DNA from: Siphonodentalium dalli
Taxonomy: Eukaryota; Mollusca; Scaphopoda; Gadilida; Siphonodentaliidae
DNA length: 64,000 bases
Direction of reading: 5' to 3'
Assembly: GCA_032622095.1 (NCBI GenBank)
Contig: CP136065.1
Span: 53,747,949-53,811,948 of the forward strand
Position 1 is the stretch's first letter. Each line of letters opens with the position of its first letter. Position numbers and translations under genes: made by a program. Under the pieces are notes generated by a model. That model saw nothing but the letters and a program-made list of their open reading frames with translations, had not been told where the DNA came from and ran no database searches. Positions 12,893 to 23,243 of this stretch are shown piece by piece.

Positions 12893-13394
12893 TTAAAGGC
12901 ACGTGAGGCCTTAATTGTCGAAAATATTCATATTTGTTCCAATCACCGTAAACAGAAAAACATTAAAATGCATACAGTTTCGTTCATATATACCACGAAT
13001 ATCGCGTAAACAGCATGTTATCATAAAGACCTACAATATTTTACCTAAGCAAGAGCCTGATTGTGTTACAGAATACAGCACAATGCTACTGGTTAATCAC
13101 ACAAAAATGGCACAAACGCTCTTTATTTGTTCCATATCAGGAATTCACCAACAAAGAACGCTCTTTATGTTTACCATCATAATATAAACAAACACCAGAA
13201 AATTAACTTTTTATGCCTTTGTTTACATAACACTGGTCAAACAAATGACAATAACATACTGTTTATGCGATATTTCTTATTTGTATACGGACATAGTCTA
13301 TCTACATTTTGATGTTCTTTCTGTTTGTGGCGGTTTTTGACGGGTGGAAATATTTTCACAGGATACCCACCGTCAAGGCCAACCGTACCTTTAA
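12893..13394 (-). mobile_element. TTAA-flanked MITE, copy A (502 bp)
   Basis: The termini are TTAAAGGCACG...CGTACCTTTAA, short imperfect inverted repeats with TTAA at both edges, which would fit a TTAA target duplication. The whole length is closely similar in inverted orientation to 20307-20805, and one end matches 1-87. The decamer 'acgctcttta' occurs more than once inside. No protein is encoded. Confidence 0.85.
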
Positions 13395-13489
13395 CCCATG
13401 AATTTCCATTGCGGTGGCGGGGGAATGGAGAACGAGTGCCCTGACGTTCTCAGAAGCGGTGCGATGACACTTCATCTGCGATTTTACCC

Positions 13490-13576
13490 TTAGATATGAA
13501 GTTTGGGCTCAATCCGTCCGGCAGTTTTCCCGGCCATAGCTGACAGACAGAAGTCCCAAAATATCAGTATATTAGA
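13490..13576 (-). mobile_element. Helitron-like 5' end fragment
   Basis: The minus strand reads TCTAATATACTGATATTTTG, then 'ggacttctgtctgtcagctatggccgggaaaactg', matching the first ~90 bases of the Helitron-like elements at 12697 (minus) and 16828 (plus). The remainder is truncated or rearranged around the adjacent MITE. Confidence 0.65.
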
Positions 13577-14799
13577 TACATATATGAGAATCCGGTGTTA
13601 AACTAGCTCGTCTTCGATCTTTGCTGTCGTGGGCTATTATGGTTTACAGATTTAAGTTACTGTAGCCTAAACACAAAGAAGATTATTCAGTGTGCATTCC
13701 TTCACTTCCTCCGAACTCACAACTTCTATCTACATATAGGGCTGAATTTTCAGTAGTAATAGCCATATTCACGACGAACCGCTATACAACTATACAGCAA
13801 GGCAACGCGGCTAGGCGGTCTTTGTTCAAGTTTCAACTATACAGCCACAAACTCCATGCAGGGTTTACCTCCCTTGGTGACTCGGTAAGACCGCTGCTAC
13901 CGACGACATTTCACCCACATTTGCATGGTGGACTTCCGCAATATAAAAATACAAGAAAAGAAGATGCACGCATCAAATCGCCCATGAATTATTTTACAAA
14001 AAAATAGCCACATACATTGGGGAAATGTTATAAAGTTAATATTAGAAATTCAAATATACGCATCTATCAGATCGAGATATCTGGTGTGCTCACGACCAAG
14101 CACACGATGCTTACATGGCCAAATTACCCCTAGATATGAAGCTTGATCGTGCATGTACAATTTGATAATTACATGCTCATAAATGTTGGCTATATGGTTT
14201 GCCGATCGATAGATTCAAATCGTGACATCCAATATGCAGACGGACATATGCGGGCTGTAAAGTAATCCAAAGACTTTAAAGACATATTATGCACTTGTTC
14301 GGGTGCGTGAAACTGATCAGTTAGTATCCAGGCGCTATGCCAACTGGAGGACTGTAGCATTCTACTTACATCGCCGAAAATCTAAAGCAAATCGACCGTA
14401 CACTCCATAGAAAACATCGTCGGAACTATACGCTCAATTGTAAATATTTACTACTTCATTCTGGACGCATCGATCGGCGATAAACTAACGAAAACGATTT
14501 CGTCATTGAGTGTGACTGAATTTAATTAATATATAAGAATGACGGTGTGTGTTGTCAATTTGGATATAATATTTGTAAAAATTACTACTTTGAACAAGAT
14601 TATTCACCATTTATATTTGATCACCTTACTGGAGTATTTCATATCACTTTAATGACGCAAAGAGTATAACATCCAAGACGGATGCTGAGGTTCATGTTTC
14701 CGGAATTCGGAAAAGAAACGTTAGCTTATCGAGTTGTCACCACAAATATACATATGCAATTTTGGATATATCAAATAGAAGATGCTACCTATATAATCA
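13577..14799. other. Intergenic, no gene recognised
   Basis: No domain, RNA gene or complete element is recognised. A 105-codon frame at 13690-14007 has no recognisable composition or motif and is not supported as a gene. Confidence 0.4.
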
Positions 14800-15990
14800 A
14801 ATGCAATGAAAGTATGCACATGAAATAAAAGATATTGCCTATATAATCAAATGTAATAAAAGTGTGTATATCCAACCCCTCGTGCCACGCCGCTGTGACC
14901 AGCCATGAGAACATAGACATGAAATATTCTTACCGACCGGACAGTGATGCACCCCTCTGTGACGATGTGATCACACGAAATAATCAATTAACCAGAGAGT
15001 GTCCCATGCAATATAAGTACGCACACCCTAACCCCATGTCGCCACGTCTCTACATGGGACATATTGTAACATGTGAAAACATGCACATGAAATGTTCAAG
15101 CAGACATGGTCCCATGCAATAAAAGTGCATACACGGCAATCCCATGTCGCCGCGTCCCTACATGTAACCAGTCGTGAGAACGTGCACATTAAAATGTCAA
15201 ACAGACCCGACAGTGTCACAATCAATATTAGAAAAAAGTATACACACTGCACCAACCACCTGTCGCCACGTCCCTACCTGTGATGACCAGAAGTGAAAAT
15301 ATGTACATGAAATAAAAGATATGGTCTATATAATCAAATGCAATAAACGTATGTATACACAACTCCATGTACCACGCCGCTGTGACCAGCCATGAGAACA
15401 TACACATGAAATGTTCAAACCGACCCGACAGTGTTGCATGCAATATAAGTATACGTACACCCCAACCCCCTGTGCCACCCCTCTATGACGATGTGATTAG
15501 CATTGATGACATACACATGAAATAATCAAATAGACCAGACAGTCTCCCATGCAATATAAGTACGCATACCCTAACACCATATCGCCACGTCTCTACATGG
15601 GACATATTGTGACATGTGAAAACATGCACATGAAATGTTCAAACAAAACATGGACATGAAATGTTCAAACAGACATGGTCCCATGCAATATAAGTGCGTA
15701 CACCACGCCAATCCCATGTCGCCGCACCCTACATCTAACCAGTCGTGAGAACATGCACATGAAATTGTCAAACAGGCCCGGCAGTGTCACAATCAATATT
15801 AGAAAAAACAGTACATACGTGCACCGAAATCGCCCGTCGCCGCCTCCCTACATGTGATGACCAGACGTGAAAACATGAGCATGAAATTTTCAATTAGACC
15901 CGATAGTGTCCCATACAATACAAGTACTTACGCCCAGCCCCCTTTCACTGCGTCCCTACGTGTGAGCCACGGTGAACACACGCACATGGT
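14800..15990. repeat. ~105-bp minisatellite, ~10 diverged copies
   Basis: The repeated phrase runs 'cccatgcaatataagtacgcacacc', then 'catgtcgccacgtccctacatg', then 'gaaaacatgcacatgaaatg', then 'caaacagacccgacagtgtc'. Units vary by small indels, and some are truncated. The many short frames on both strands are by-products of the period. The array ends just before the Helitron-like element at about 16052 and may belong to a larger element. Confidence 0.85.
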
Positions 15991-16051
15991 ATTGAGTTTC
16001 TTTTAATTCACATTTTTATAAACTTATTTACTTATTAAAGGTCAGTAATAA

Positions 16052-16827
16052 TCTCATATTATCTGTCTGTCTGTCCTTTATAGAATCGAAAACGGGTTGA
16101 CCGATCGAGACCAAACTTCCTATCCAAAGGTAAAATCCCACGGGAATAGTCGACGTCGCATTACGGAGAGGCCCAGAGCACCCATTCTCCACTCTCAGTC
16201 ACAAAAAAACGGCACTGCGGTGGTTAATCAAGTGATAATTTAATGAGCGTTTGTTTTTGACGCATCGCTATAAAGAGCGTTTGTTTACCATTCAACGTTA
16301 TTAGCATCTGCAGAGAGATATACGGGAACAATACTTTTGAGTGGTTTCCTATGCGGTGAGATTTATTGGATGCCATAATACTCTTACAACATCATTGTTA
16401 TAGTATGTATGACACTTAGGTCAGGGCTTAGGGGGGTAGTTAGTGTGGATATAGGCCTAATGCTTCTCAGAAATCCCGGTTACAAACCAACACTCACAAT
16501 TTCGTCACCTCGAACGATTCTCGGCCGATCGGGACGGAACTTGGTGCGTGTGTGTAGTTTGACCATGTGGTCGTCCTTGTCGTATTGTCGACCCCGTGCG
16601 ACACCCGTGCAGCGAATGCGCAGACGAGATATCGGAAACGGGTGGAGCTATCGACTTGAAATTTGCTATGTGAATGTATCTTGCCCCGGATACGATTTTT
16701 ATCGGGTCGCCGAGCCCGCGCGACGCAAGCTTCGCGCATGCGCAGACCAGATCTCGGAAACGGGTGGAGCTATCGACTTGAAATTAGTTTTTTTAATAGC
16801 CCGGACAACGTCGGGCTCATCGGCTAG
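16052..16827 (+). mobile_element. Helitron-like element 1
   Basis: The 3' end is the hairpin GCCCGGACAACGTCGGGC, then TCATCGG, then the terminal CTAG at 16824-16827. The 5' end is less certain. The most likely start is TCTCATATTATCTGTCTG near 16052, which matches the TC plus TCTGTCTG layout of its neighbour. A ~115-bp unit with 'cgggtggagctatcgacttg' occurs twice near the 3' end. No Rep/helicase is encoded. Confidence 0.65.
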
Positions 16828-17656
16828 TCTAATATATATTTTAGGACTTCTGTCTGTTTGTTTGTTGTTTGTCTGTTAGCTATGGCCGGGAAAACTGTCG
16901 GACGGATTGAGCCCAAACTTCCGTTTATGTCTTTTCGATAATTGCCTAATACAATTAAAGCGTGGAGTCTGTCCATTTTCCCATGAAAAATCGAATTCTA
17001 CGACCACCGGGTTCGAGATATGTTATTATTTCCGACATCGTCATTTTTGTCACTCGAAATCACTTCGGCGTCAATTCATTCCTTGCGAGGCCTTCTAAAA
17101 TTATGTCTTCACTTCCCAGTTATGCCCCATGGTGTGCACTATGAGGAGAGATTTATTGCAAGTCATAAGATATTTTTTATTGCCCGGGAACAACACTTAT
17201 TAGTTGATTCCATTGATCGTCTTATGTTTCCGTTTTCTACCTCTTGACTCATCGCCGAGAGGCTTTATCTGTATGACATCATAAGGGTGCTGCTTTATTT
17301 TGGACGGGTCAAAACCGTCAAATCGTTACCCCGACCTGACCTTGACATCAAAATGGTCAATTCAAGGTCAAATCGGGTAAAACGGACGGATTTCGATGAA
17401 ATTTTAACTATGGGTACTTTTTTCCGGGGACTGTTTTCGACGGTTCAAATCGTGATCCCGACCAGACCATGACCTTCAAAATGGTCAATTCAAGGTCAAA
17501 TCGGGTAAAACTGGCGGATTTCGACGAAATTTTATACCTAGGGCTACTTTTGTCCGGGAGTATTTTGGACGGGTCAAATCGTTACCCGACCTGACCTTGA
17601 CCTTCAAAATGGTCAATTCAAGGTCAAAGCCCGGACGAAGTCGGGTCACCTGCTAG
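16828..17656 (+). mobile_element. Helitron-like element 2 (829 bp)
   Basis: It starts TCTAATATATATTTTAGG and ends with a hairpin CCCGGACGAAGTCGGG, 7 bases, then CTAG (17653-17656) followed by T. These are non-autonomous Helitron hallmarks. Three ~140-bp tandem units built on 'aaaatggtcaattcaaggtcaaatcgggtaaaac' fill the 3' half. Its first base abuts the terminal CTAG of element 1. Confidence 0.8.
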
Positions 17657-18233
17657 TATTAACTATTTTGCTTTTATTTAACTATTTGCTTCTTCTCATC
17701 GTAAATACGCCACTATAAAGTTTCCGTCCATGTACAAAATATCGTATCAATTTTTAATTCATTTCACGTAACAAACTTCAGTTAAAATACTCATTAAGTG
17801 GTTACCAAGAACAAGTATAAAAGGAATAACTGCACATTACCTCTTTTAAAAGAGATATATATATAGCTAACATAGTATATACCGGTACCGTAGACTTTAG
17901 TAGAACGTGTTATTCAATACATCATACATTGTATCAGATTTTAAAAGTAATCCTTCGTAAAAATAATTCATGGACGATCTGATGCATTGCATCTTATTTC
18001 TTGTTGCTGATTGTTCTTGGTATACAGTTGTACCATTGACACAGGCCAATATATATTGGGCTGGTTTGATGCGATTCGTAGCTGGTTTACTACGATATCA
18101 TATAATAACAAAGAAAAGCAATGATAATTTCGGGCTAACATTTACTCATATTGGTAAACCAATTGACACATGTGATTTTTTGTGACACAGTGAAATCCAA
18201 CTTTCCCGAGTTATACTCTCCCTTCGGGCGAAA
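17657..18233. other. Intergenic, no gene recognised
   Basis: AT-rich DNA between two Helitron-like ends. No gene is supported. Confidence 0.4.
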
Positions 18234-19862
18234 CTAGCAGGGTTACCCGGCGTTGCCCAGGTTAAAGTGATGTGAAACCTTCTGCATGTTTTGGATATTT
18301 GGTGGGAATAGAGATTACTCTTGCTCAAAGAGTTACACGTATTCTCATAAATTGTATATTCAAATAGCATCACAAAACATGATTATTACACATGGAATGT
18401 AAGTAGTGGCTCACCTTGTCAATTGTCATTTTGTTTATCGCGATTAATCCGTTCCACTAATAAAGAAGTATTTATTTATTTTCTGCGTATACGTCAGACG
18501 TTATGACATGAAACATGAACATCATAAATACTTTAGTTCGCATAATTTAAAGACGACAATTGGGCTTTACATATATAGAGATGTATCAATCAATCTAGTT
18601 GGTTAGACTAAGAGTTTGAGGACACCTTGCTATCATATCTCCATGAAGATACAGATGTTTTAAAGAAATGTCCAGGTTCTCATCTGTTCGTGGCGCTATC
18701 TATTGGCGAAATATTCTCAGTTTAAAAGAAATGTTGCTATGCAGCATATCAGCTACATGTGCCCGACACAGAGCGCGATTTTGAGTGGTTTATTGTATTT
18801 TTTGTGTGGAAACTATATTGAATGGAACAGACTCAATTGTGTTATAATATATACATGATCCATTATAATATGCAATCCCCTGACGGTTCGAGGTCTCTCA
18901 GTTTGCAATAATATGTGTATCTGTTATATAAAATGAGAAATATAAATTTAATGCTTTCTTATATGTATCTGTTTTGCTAGCTCATTATACGTTTTTAACA
19001 TGCACGAGTTGATTCCTCGTATCATTTGAGAAGAACTTGTATGAATTTAAGTTATTGGCACTAATAATATTTTTTAGCAGTTGTTGTGACCTCCCGTCCC
19101 AATTTCAGACGGAAACGGCGCCTCTTTTGTCATCATTAAACCACACACTTAGACTCATCATTGAAATATAAGAAAAAAATATATAACATTGGTGAAAATT
19201 GGCGAGTATACAAATTCGTATCAAATTTTGGGCCCCCATATCTCTCATCCAAACGGCACCAATTTGGCGTATCTAAACCACACGATTAGATTTCTCGTAA
19301 GAATATGTATCAATCTGGTGGAAATCGGCGTTAAACATATTGTTCATCTTGTTTGTGTGTGTGTTCCTCTCACCCTTTATGCATCCTGACTCGAATGGCC
19401 CCACTTGTGACAGCTTGTGACATCCTTAAACCACACAATTAGACTCCTGTTATCATGGAGATGATTATTGATAAGTTTGGTACTAATAGGCGACTAAATC
19501 AATTTTGTACTACCCACCCCCATCTCTCACCAAAACAGCACCGACATGGCGTCTTTAAATCACACGATCAGACTCCTCGTATTATGGATAAGAATGCGTA
19601 TCATTTTGGTGGAAATTGGCCCTAAAATGATTGCGTATCAATTTTGGTGCCCCTCTGCCTTTCAGTTCACCCCTGACTCGAATGACGACACTTTTGACAT
19701 ATTTAAGCCACATCATTAGACTGCTCATGCCATGCATGGGATGATATTGTATACGTGTGGTGGCAATCGGCGACTGAACCCATTTTTATCAAATTGAGTG
19801 TCCATCCCCCAATCTTTCATCCAAATGACGAGTCTTTAAAACGCACAATTAGAGTCCTTGTA
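18234..19862 (-). mobile_element. Helitron-like element, minus copy, 5' truncated
   Basis: On the minus strand it ends CCTGGGCAACGCCGGG, then TAACCCTG, then CTAG (complement of 18234-18237), the same 3' end as the plus copy finishing at 54289. The first ~850 bases align in inverse orientation with 53330-54290. From about 19080 to 19860 it contains a diverged ~170-bp tandem array ('accaaattgg..gtttaaa..cacacgattaga'). It stops where the repeat at 19863 begins. Confidence 0.75.
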
Positions 19863-20277
19863 ATTAACATGAAAAATACAAAATAAAGTCACATTTCCGA
19901 ACCAGTTATATACAGAAGAAACTGATCTAGAAGATATTGGTGAAAAAACGCCAAATTGTCCTCTTTCAGCTGCCATTTTGACGGCCATCTTGGACGTGGA
20001 GTTTCAATTTTACCATTAGCATGTGGCATTATATCTAGCATATATCTAGCATATTTAGCTTTAATCGCATATTTCATGGTAAGATTAATTGCGACATTTA
20101 ATAAATTATATAATCACGAAACGCTCTTTAAATTCGGATAATTAATGTGAAATTTCAGAGTGGCTCCATATCTAATATCAATAAATTAGTGAATGTGTAC
20201 ATATTGGAAAACGTTCATGCTTTATTCACAATTTAAACAATTGCCCTGAAAACTGAACTTAATCTACTCCATTAATC
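19863..20277 (+). repeat. Solo arm of fold-back family
   Basis: These 415 bases are nearly identical, in direct orientation, to 45217-45627, the right arm of the fold-back element at 43788-45630. The left arm and loop are missing here. It contains 'gaaacgctctttaaattc', a variant of a motif shared with other families in the window. Confidence 0.85.
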
Positions 20278-20306
20278 CATTAGATCTGCCCTGCTTGTAA
20301 CATGGC

Positions 20307-20805
20307 TTAAAGACACGGTTGGCCTTGGCGGTGGGTGTCATGTAAAAATATTTCCACCCGTCAAAAACCGCCACAAACAGAAAGAACATCAAAATGTAGA
20401 CAGACTTTGTCCGTATACAAATAAGAGAAATCGCATAAACAGTATGTCATTGTCATATGTTTGACCATTGTTATGTAAACAAAAGCATAAAAAGTTACTT
20501 TTCTGGTGTTTGTTTATATTATGATGGTAAACATAAAGAGCGTTCTTTGTTGGTGAATTCCTGATATGGAACAAATAAAGAGCGTTTAGCCATTTTTGTG
20601 TGATTAGTCAGTAGCATTGTGCTGTCTTCTGTAACACAATCAGGCTCTTGCTTAGGTAAAATATAGTAGGTATTTATGATAACATGCTGTTTACGCGATA
20701 GTCATGGTATATATGAACGAAACTATGCATTTTAATGTTTTTCTGTTTACGGTGATTGGAACAAATATGAATATTTTCGACAACTAAGGCCTCACGTGCC
20801 TTTAA
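20307..20805 (+). mobile_element. TTAA-flanked MITE, copy B (499 bp)
   Basis: It has TTAA at both ends and is closely similar, in opposite orientation, to 12893-13394. The right terminus (to 20805) matches 1-87. The opposed copies create a ~500-bp inverted repeat 7.4 kb apart. It has no coding capacity. Confidence 0.85.
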
Positions 20806-21495
20806 GTTCGCTCCGTGTTTTTTCGCATCAAACTCAGTTTTATGCAATTAGGACTATATTTCGACATGACTACGGATCTACTGTGAACGTGGTGCTTCTT
20901 ATGGTGCATCTTTCATGGACGTTATGTGACTTTAAAGGCAGAATATTCAATGTTAAATATGTCGTATAAACGTTCTTCATCCCACCCTTTGTTTATGTGT
21001 CCACAATAGGTCGCCATTATATTCTGTAAATATGTCACATTCGGGGAGGACAACAGAAGTGTGCTCGTACACTGTAGTTAGAAGGTGTGAACAACAACCA
21101 TTCATCCCTCCTCGGAAGTTCTCTGGAAACCCTAACAGAACACATATCTCACTGCCTCAAGGAACTAGTACTATATTCTGCGAAGTTCCTGTACGTTCTC
21201 AGCACAATGATAAGCAATGGCGCACAGCAACCCGTGCCTCGTCCATTGTAATTATCTTCTCAACACCCACGCATGTTGTAACGACTAACTGTCATATCTG
21301 TTGGACAAATCAGATTTTCCTGCAACAAAAGCTGTTGTGAACATTCAAATGCATATATGCTTCACTCTCGTGGTTTCCAACACCTCTCCATACTTGTACA
21401 TAACGGCCCACCACATTGGTCAGGGGAGCCCACTTTAATCCAACTGTATTTATATGTCATGTGTATCGATCTCTCCTATACTTGGAGGTAATAAA

Positions 21496-21520
21496 GATAT
21501 ATATATATCTCTCTCTCTCT
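21496..21520. repeat. (AT)n(CT)n microsatellite
   Basis: A short AT run is followed directly by a CT run, just upstream of the likely LINE ORF1 start. It may lie in the LINE leader. Confidence 0.8.
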
Positions 21521-21558
21521 ACGGCCCTGAAGTGAGACCAGCGGAACCGCTAATTACC

Positions 21559-22097
21559 ATGAATGAATCCGATGTCGTAACGATTGAAGGAAAAACATAT
21601 ACTGTAATGACACCGACGACACCTCTTAGTCACAGACGCCAGGCTTCAAACGAGAAACCACCGACGATAAGTGATAACGGAACACTTGAAACAACAGAAG
21701 CCGACTCTAATGCAGCCTTTAATTCAGCATGTGACCGCGACTCTGCATTGCAGGCCACGTGAATCACTACCGGTTATTCTTTATCGAATGCAGTATCCGA
21801 ACAAGAGTTCTCAATTGACAATTGCACACTTTTACGTCACCTGTTAGATGTGCCGAAGGATATATTCATCTCAGAACTTGTTCGCACGATTCCGGATCCC
21901 AAAAACCTTGACTCTCTTAGACAGAAAATATTCAATCAAGCCAATATCACTTGTAATGACTTATGCGACTACATATTAAAAGGTCGCGTTCAGAGAGATC
22001 CAGGACACCCTCTTACCTCCAAATTAGCTAGAGACATATATTTGCTGATTCAGTTTATTCGTGGTGGATCATTCGATGACATCAGAGACTTGATAAC
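21559..22097 (+). pseudogene. LINE ORF1, 5' piece
   Basis: The frame opens with an ATG at 21559 and continues to 22097, where the LTR element interrupts it. There is one in-frame TGA at 21760-21762, after which the same frame is open again for 112 codons. The protein segment is polar, with a helical-looking, charged stretch after residue 90 ('LVRTIPDPKNLDSLRQKIF'). No named domain is recognised. It belongs to the LINE because removing the LTR element plus one ATAAC copy continues this frame into the sequence at 34945. An earlier in-frame start near 21454 is possible. Confidence 0.7.
22093..22097 (+). repeat. Target-site duplication, left (ATAAC)
   Basis: The five bases ATAAC immediately precede the TG of the 5' LTR and are repeated exactly at 34940-34944 after the CA of the 3' LTR. 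A 5-bp duplication is normal for Ty3/gypsy-type integrases. Confidence 0.95.
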
Positions 22098-22444
22098 TGT
22101 AACAGAACGATGTGCGCCCCTGTCTGATCACGCCTCTGTAAACTATTGCATCAGTTCCAACTATTACGATGCATGAATAACAGGCGTGGGATTGTTAGTC
22201 GGACAGCCGTACTTAGCACGATGACGAGATCACGCGATGCTGATTCTAGCTAGTTCTCAGGAAGGTTCCCAGTCGAACCAGTGCAGAGGTCTAAAAGTTA
22301 TTAGTTGTTTTGGTACACTGCACTGGTCATGATATACGAAAGCTATACTAAAGCTAACTTTAGTGACGAGCCGTTGACAACTAGTTGTCAAGCCTGGCCA
22401 GTAACATCGTCACATGATTTTGAAAAGTAGGTTACCACTTTTAC

Positions 22445-22450
22445 ATATAA
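22445..22450 (+). promoter_or_regulatory. Candidate TATA box in LTR
   Basis: ATATAA lies within 'ttacatataagcactg', about 140 bases upstream of the AATAAA signal, as expected for an LTR promoter. The same sequence occurs in the 3' LTR. It is a weak motif and is supported mainly by its position. Confidence 0.5.
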
Positions 22451-22590
22451 GCACTGAGGTTTTACCCATCAGTGTTCAGTTGACTGAGTCCTCCTATGAG
22501 TACCGCCCTGGGAAAGACTTACTGATCCAGAAGAGCCTGAGAATGCTAGCATCAGCTGACCTATCTTGAGAAGCGAAATTATGCTCTAGA

Positions 22591-22596
22591 AATAAA
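22591..22596 (+). terminator. Polyadenylation signal in LTR (AATAAA)
   Basis: A canonical AATAAA; the functional copy would be the one in the 3' LTR (34833-34838). It lies downstream of the candidate TATA box, so genomic transcripts could start and end inside the LTRs with a short R region. Confidence 0.6.
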
Positions 22597-22708
22597 CAGA
22601 TATCTACGGTTCCATGAGTTGTCGTCACACCAAAAATAATACACAACGTGAAGTCCGGTCGGAACGTCGTATCTCCAACGTACGGGGTTCTGCCACATAG
22701 AGATCAAC

Positions 22709-22726
22709 TGGTTGCAGTGAGCACGG
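22709..22726 (+). promoter_or_regulatory. Candidate primer binding site
   Basis: TGGTTGCAGTGAGCACGG begins 11 bases after the 5' LTR. It starts with TGG, the complement of a tRNA CCA end. The first 11 bases resemble the initiator-Met tRNA complement but with mismatches, so I do not assign the tRNA. Confidence 0.4.
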
Positions 22727-22751
22727 ATCAACCACGACGACAATTTCAAGG

Positions 22752-22762
22752 ATGAAGATAGG
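22752..22762 (+). promoter_or_regulatory. Leader ATG and splice donor for env mRNA
   Basis: ATG at 22752 is followed by two more codons and one base, then a strong donor, G|GTGAGT, with the exon ending at 22761. In unspliced RNA the same ATG opens a 7-codon upstream frame ending in TAA. If joined to the acceptor at 30548/30549, the phase fits the env frame, which lacks its own ATG. The strength of both sites and the phase match make a subgenomic env transcript likely. Transcript data would settle it. Confidence 0.75.
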
Positions 22763-22860
22763 TGAGTACACCTAAGACCCTAGAATCTGACGTTTTCTAG
22801 CCCACCTTTTCTAAAACACCATGGCTCATAAAAACGAATTTCTGACACCCTGGGTTCTAA

Positions 22861-23229
22861 AACTCAAAATCTAACATCCTGGCTTCCCAAATTCAAGACG
22901 AATTAAAACCAGATTTATTGGCTAAAATTCATGCAGCATTAAAAACCGTTCCGTCCTGGCCTGACGAAAATTATGACGATTTTCTGCCGGACTGTTTTGA
23001 ATTGGAAAAGCTAACGTATGATGAATATTGCGCCATTTTAAAACCACAAATATATCAATTAGAAAATACACGGTACGGGACCGTCTCCGAAATCAAAATA
23101 ATTCGAAAATGTATACTATTTAGAGACTGGGTCCACGTCATAGAATTCTCCGTGTGGATTAATAATAACAACATTTGTCACACGTTTGAAAGTGGTCGAT
23201 GTATAAAGTATCCGTTTAAAACGAGTTAA
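22861..23229 (+). CDS. Small leader ORF without ATG
   Basis: The frame is open from a TAA at 22858-22860 to a TAA at 23227-23229, about 122 codons, with no ATG near its start. The protein is mixed acidic and hydrophobic, with aromatic runs ('WPDENYDDFLPD'), and ends 14 bases before the gag ATG in another frame. It does not look like low-complexity noise. It may be a spliced exon or a non-AUG product, or simply open by chance. I recognise no domain. Confidence 0.35.
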   Translation, partial: NSKSNILASQIQDELKPDLLAKIHAALKTVPSWPDENYDDFLPDCFELEKLTYDEYCAILKPQIYQLENTRYGTVSEIKIIRKCILFRDWVHVIEFSVWINNNNICHTFESGRCIKYPFKTS

Positions 23230-23243
23230 AGATATTTCAAATA

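Larger units (their letters stand above)
22098..22697 (+). repeat. 5' LTR (600 bp)
   Basis: It begins TGTAACAG and ends CTGCCACA. It differs from the 3' LTR only at two adjacent bases near 22188-22189 (GG against CC) and one near 22628 (C against T). A TATA-like ATATAA lies at 22445-22450 and AATAAA at 22591-22596, giving a plausible U3-R-U5 order with transcription starting about 22475-22480. Those start and end points are inferred. Confidence 0.95.

Noticed and set aside
14862-15857. Several 60-90-codon frames on both strands
   Set aside because: They follow the ~105-bp minisatellite period and have no domain.
16409-16879. 156-codon protein
   Set aside because: It crosses the junction of two Helitron-like elements and their internal repeats; no domain is seen.
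12893-20805. Single 7.9-kb element with 500-bp terminal inverted repeats (Maverick-like)
   Set aside because: Each arm has its own TTAA edges and short inverted ends, a third arm occurs alone at 1-87, and the interior holds no integrase, polymerase or capsid genes.
21850-22176. Stand-alone 108-codon gene
   Set aside because: Its last 26 codons are 5' LTR. The rest is LINE ORF1 downstream of an in-frame stop.
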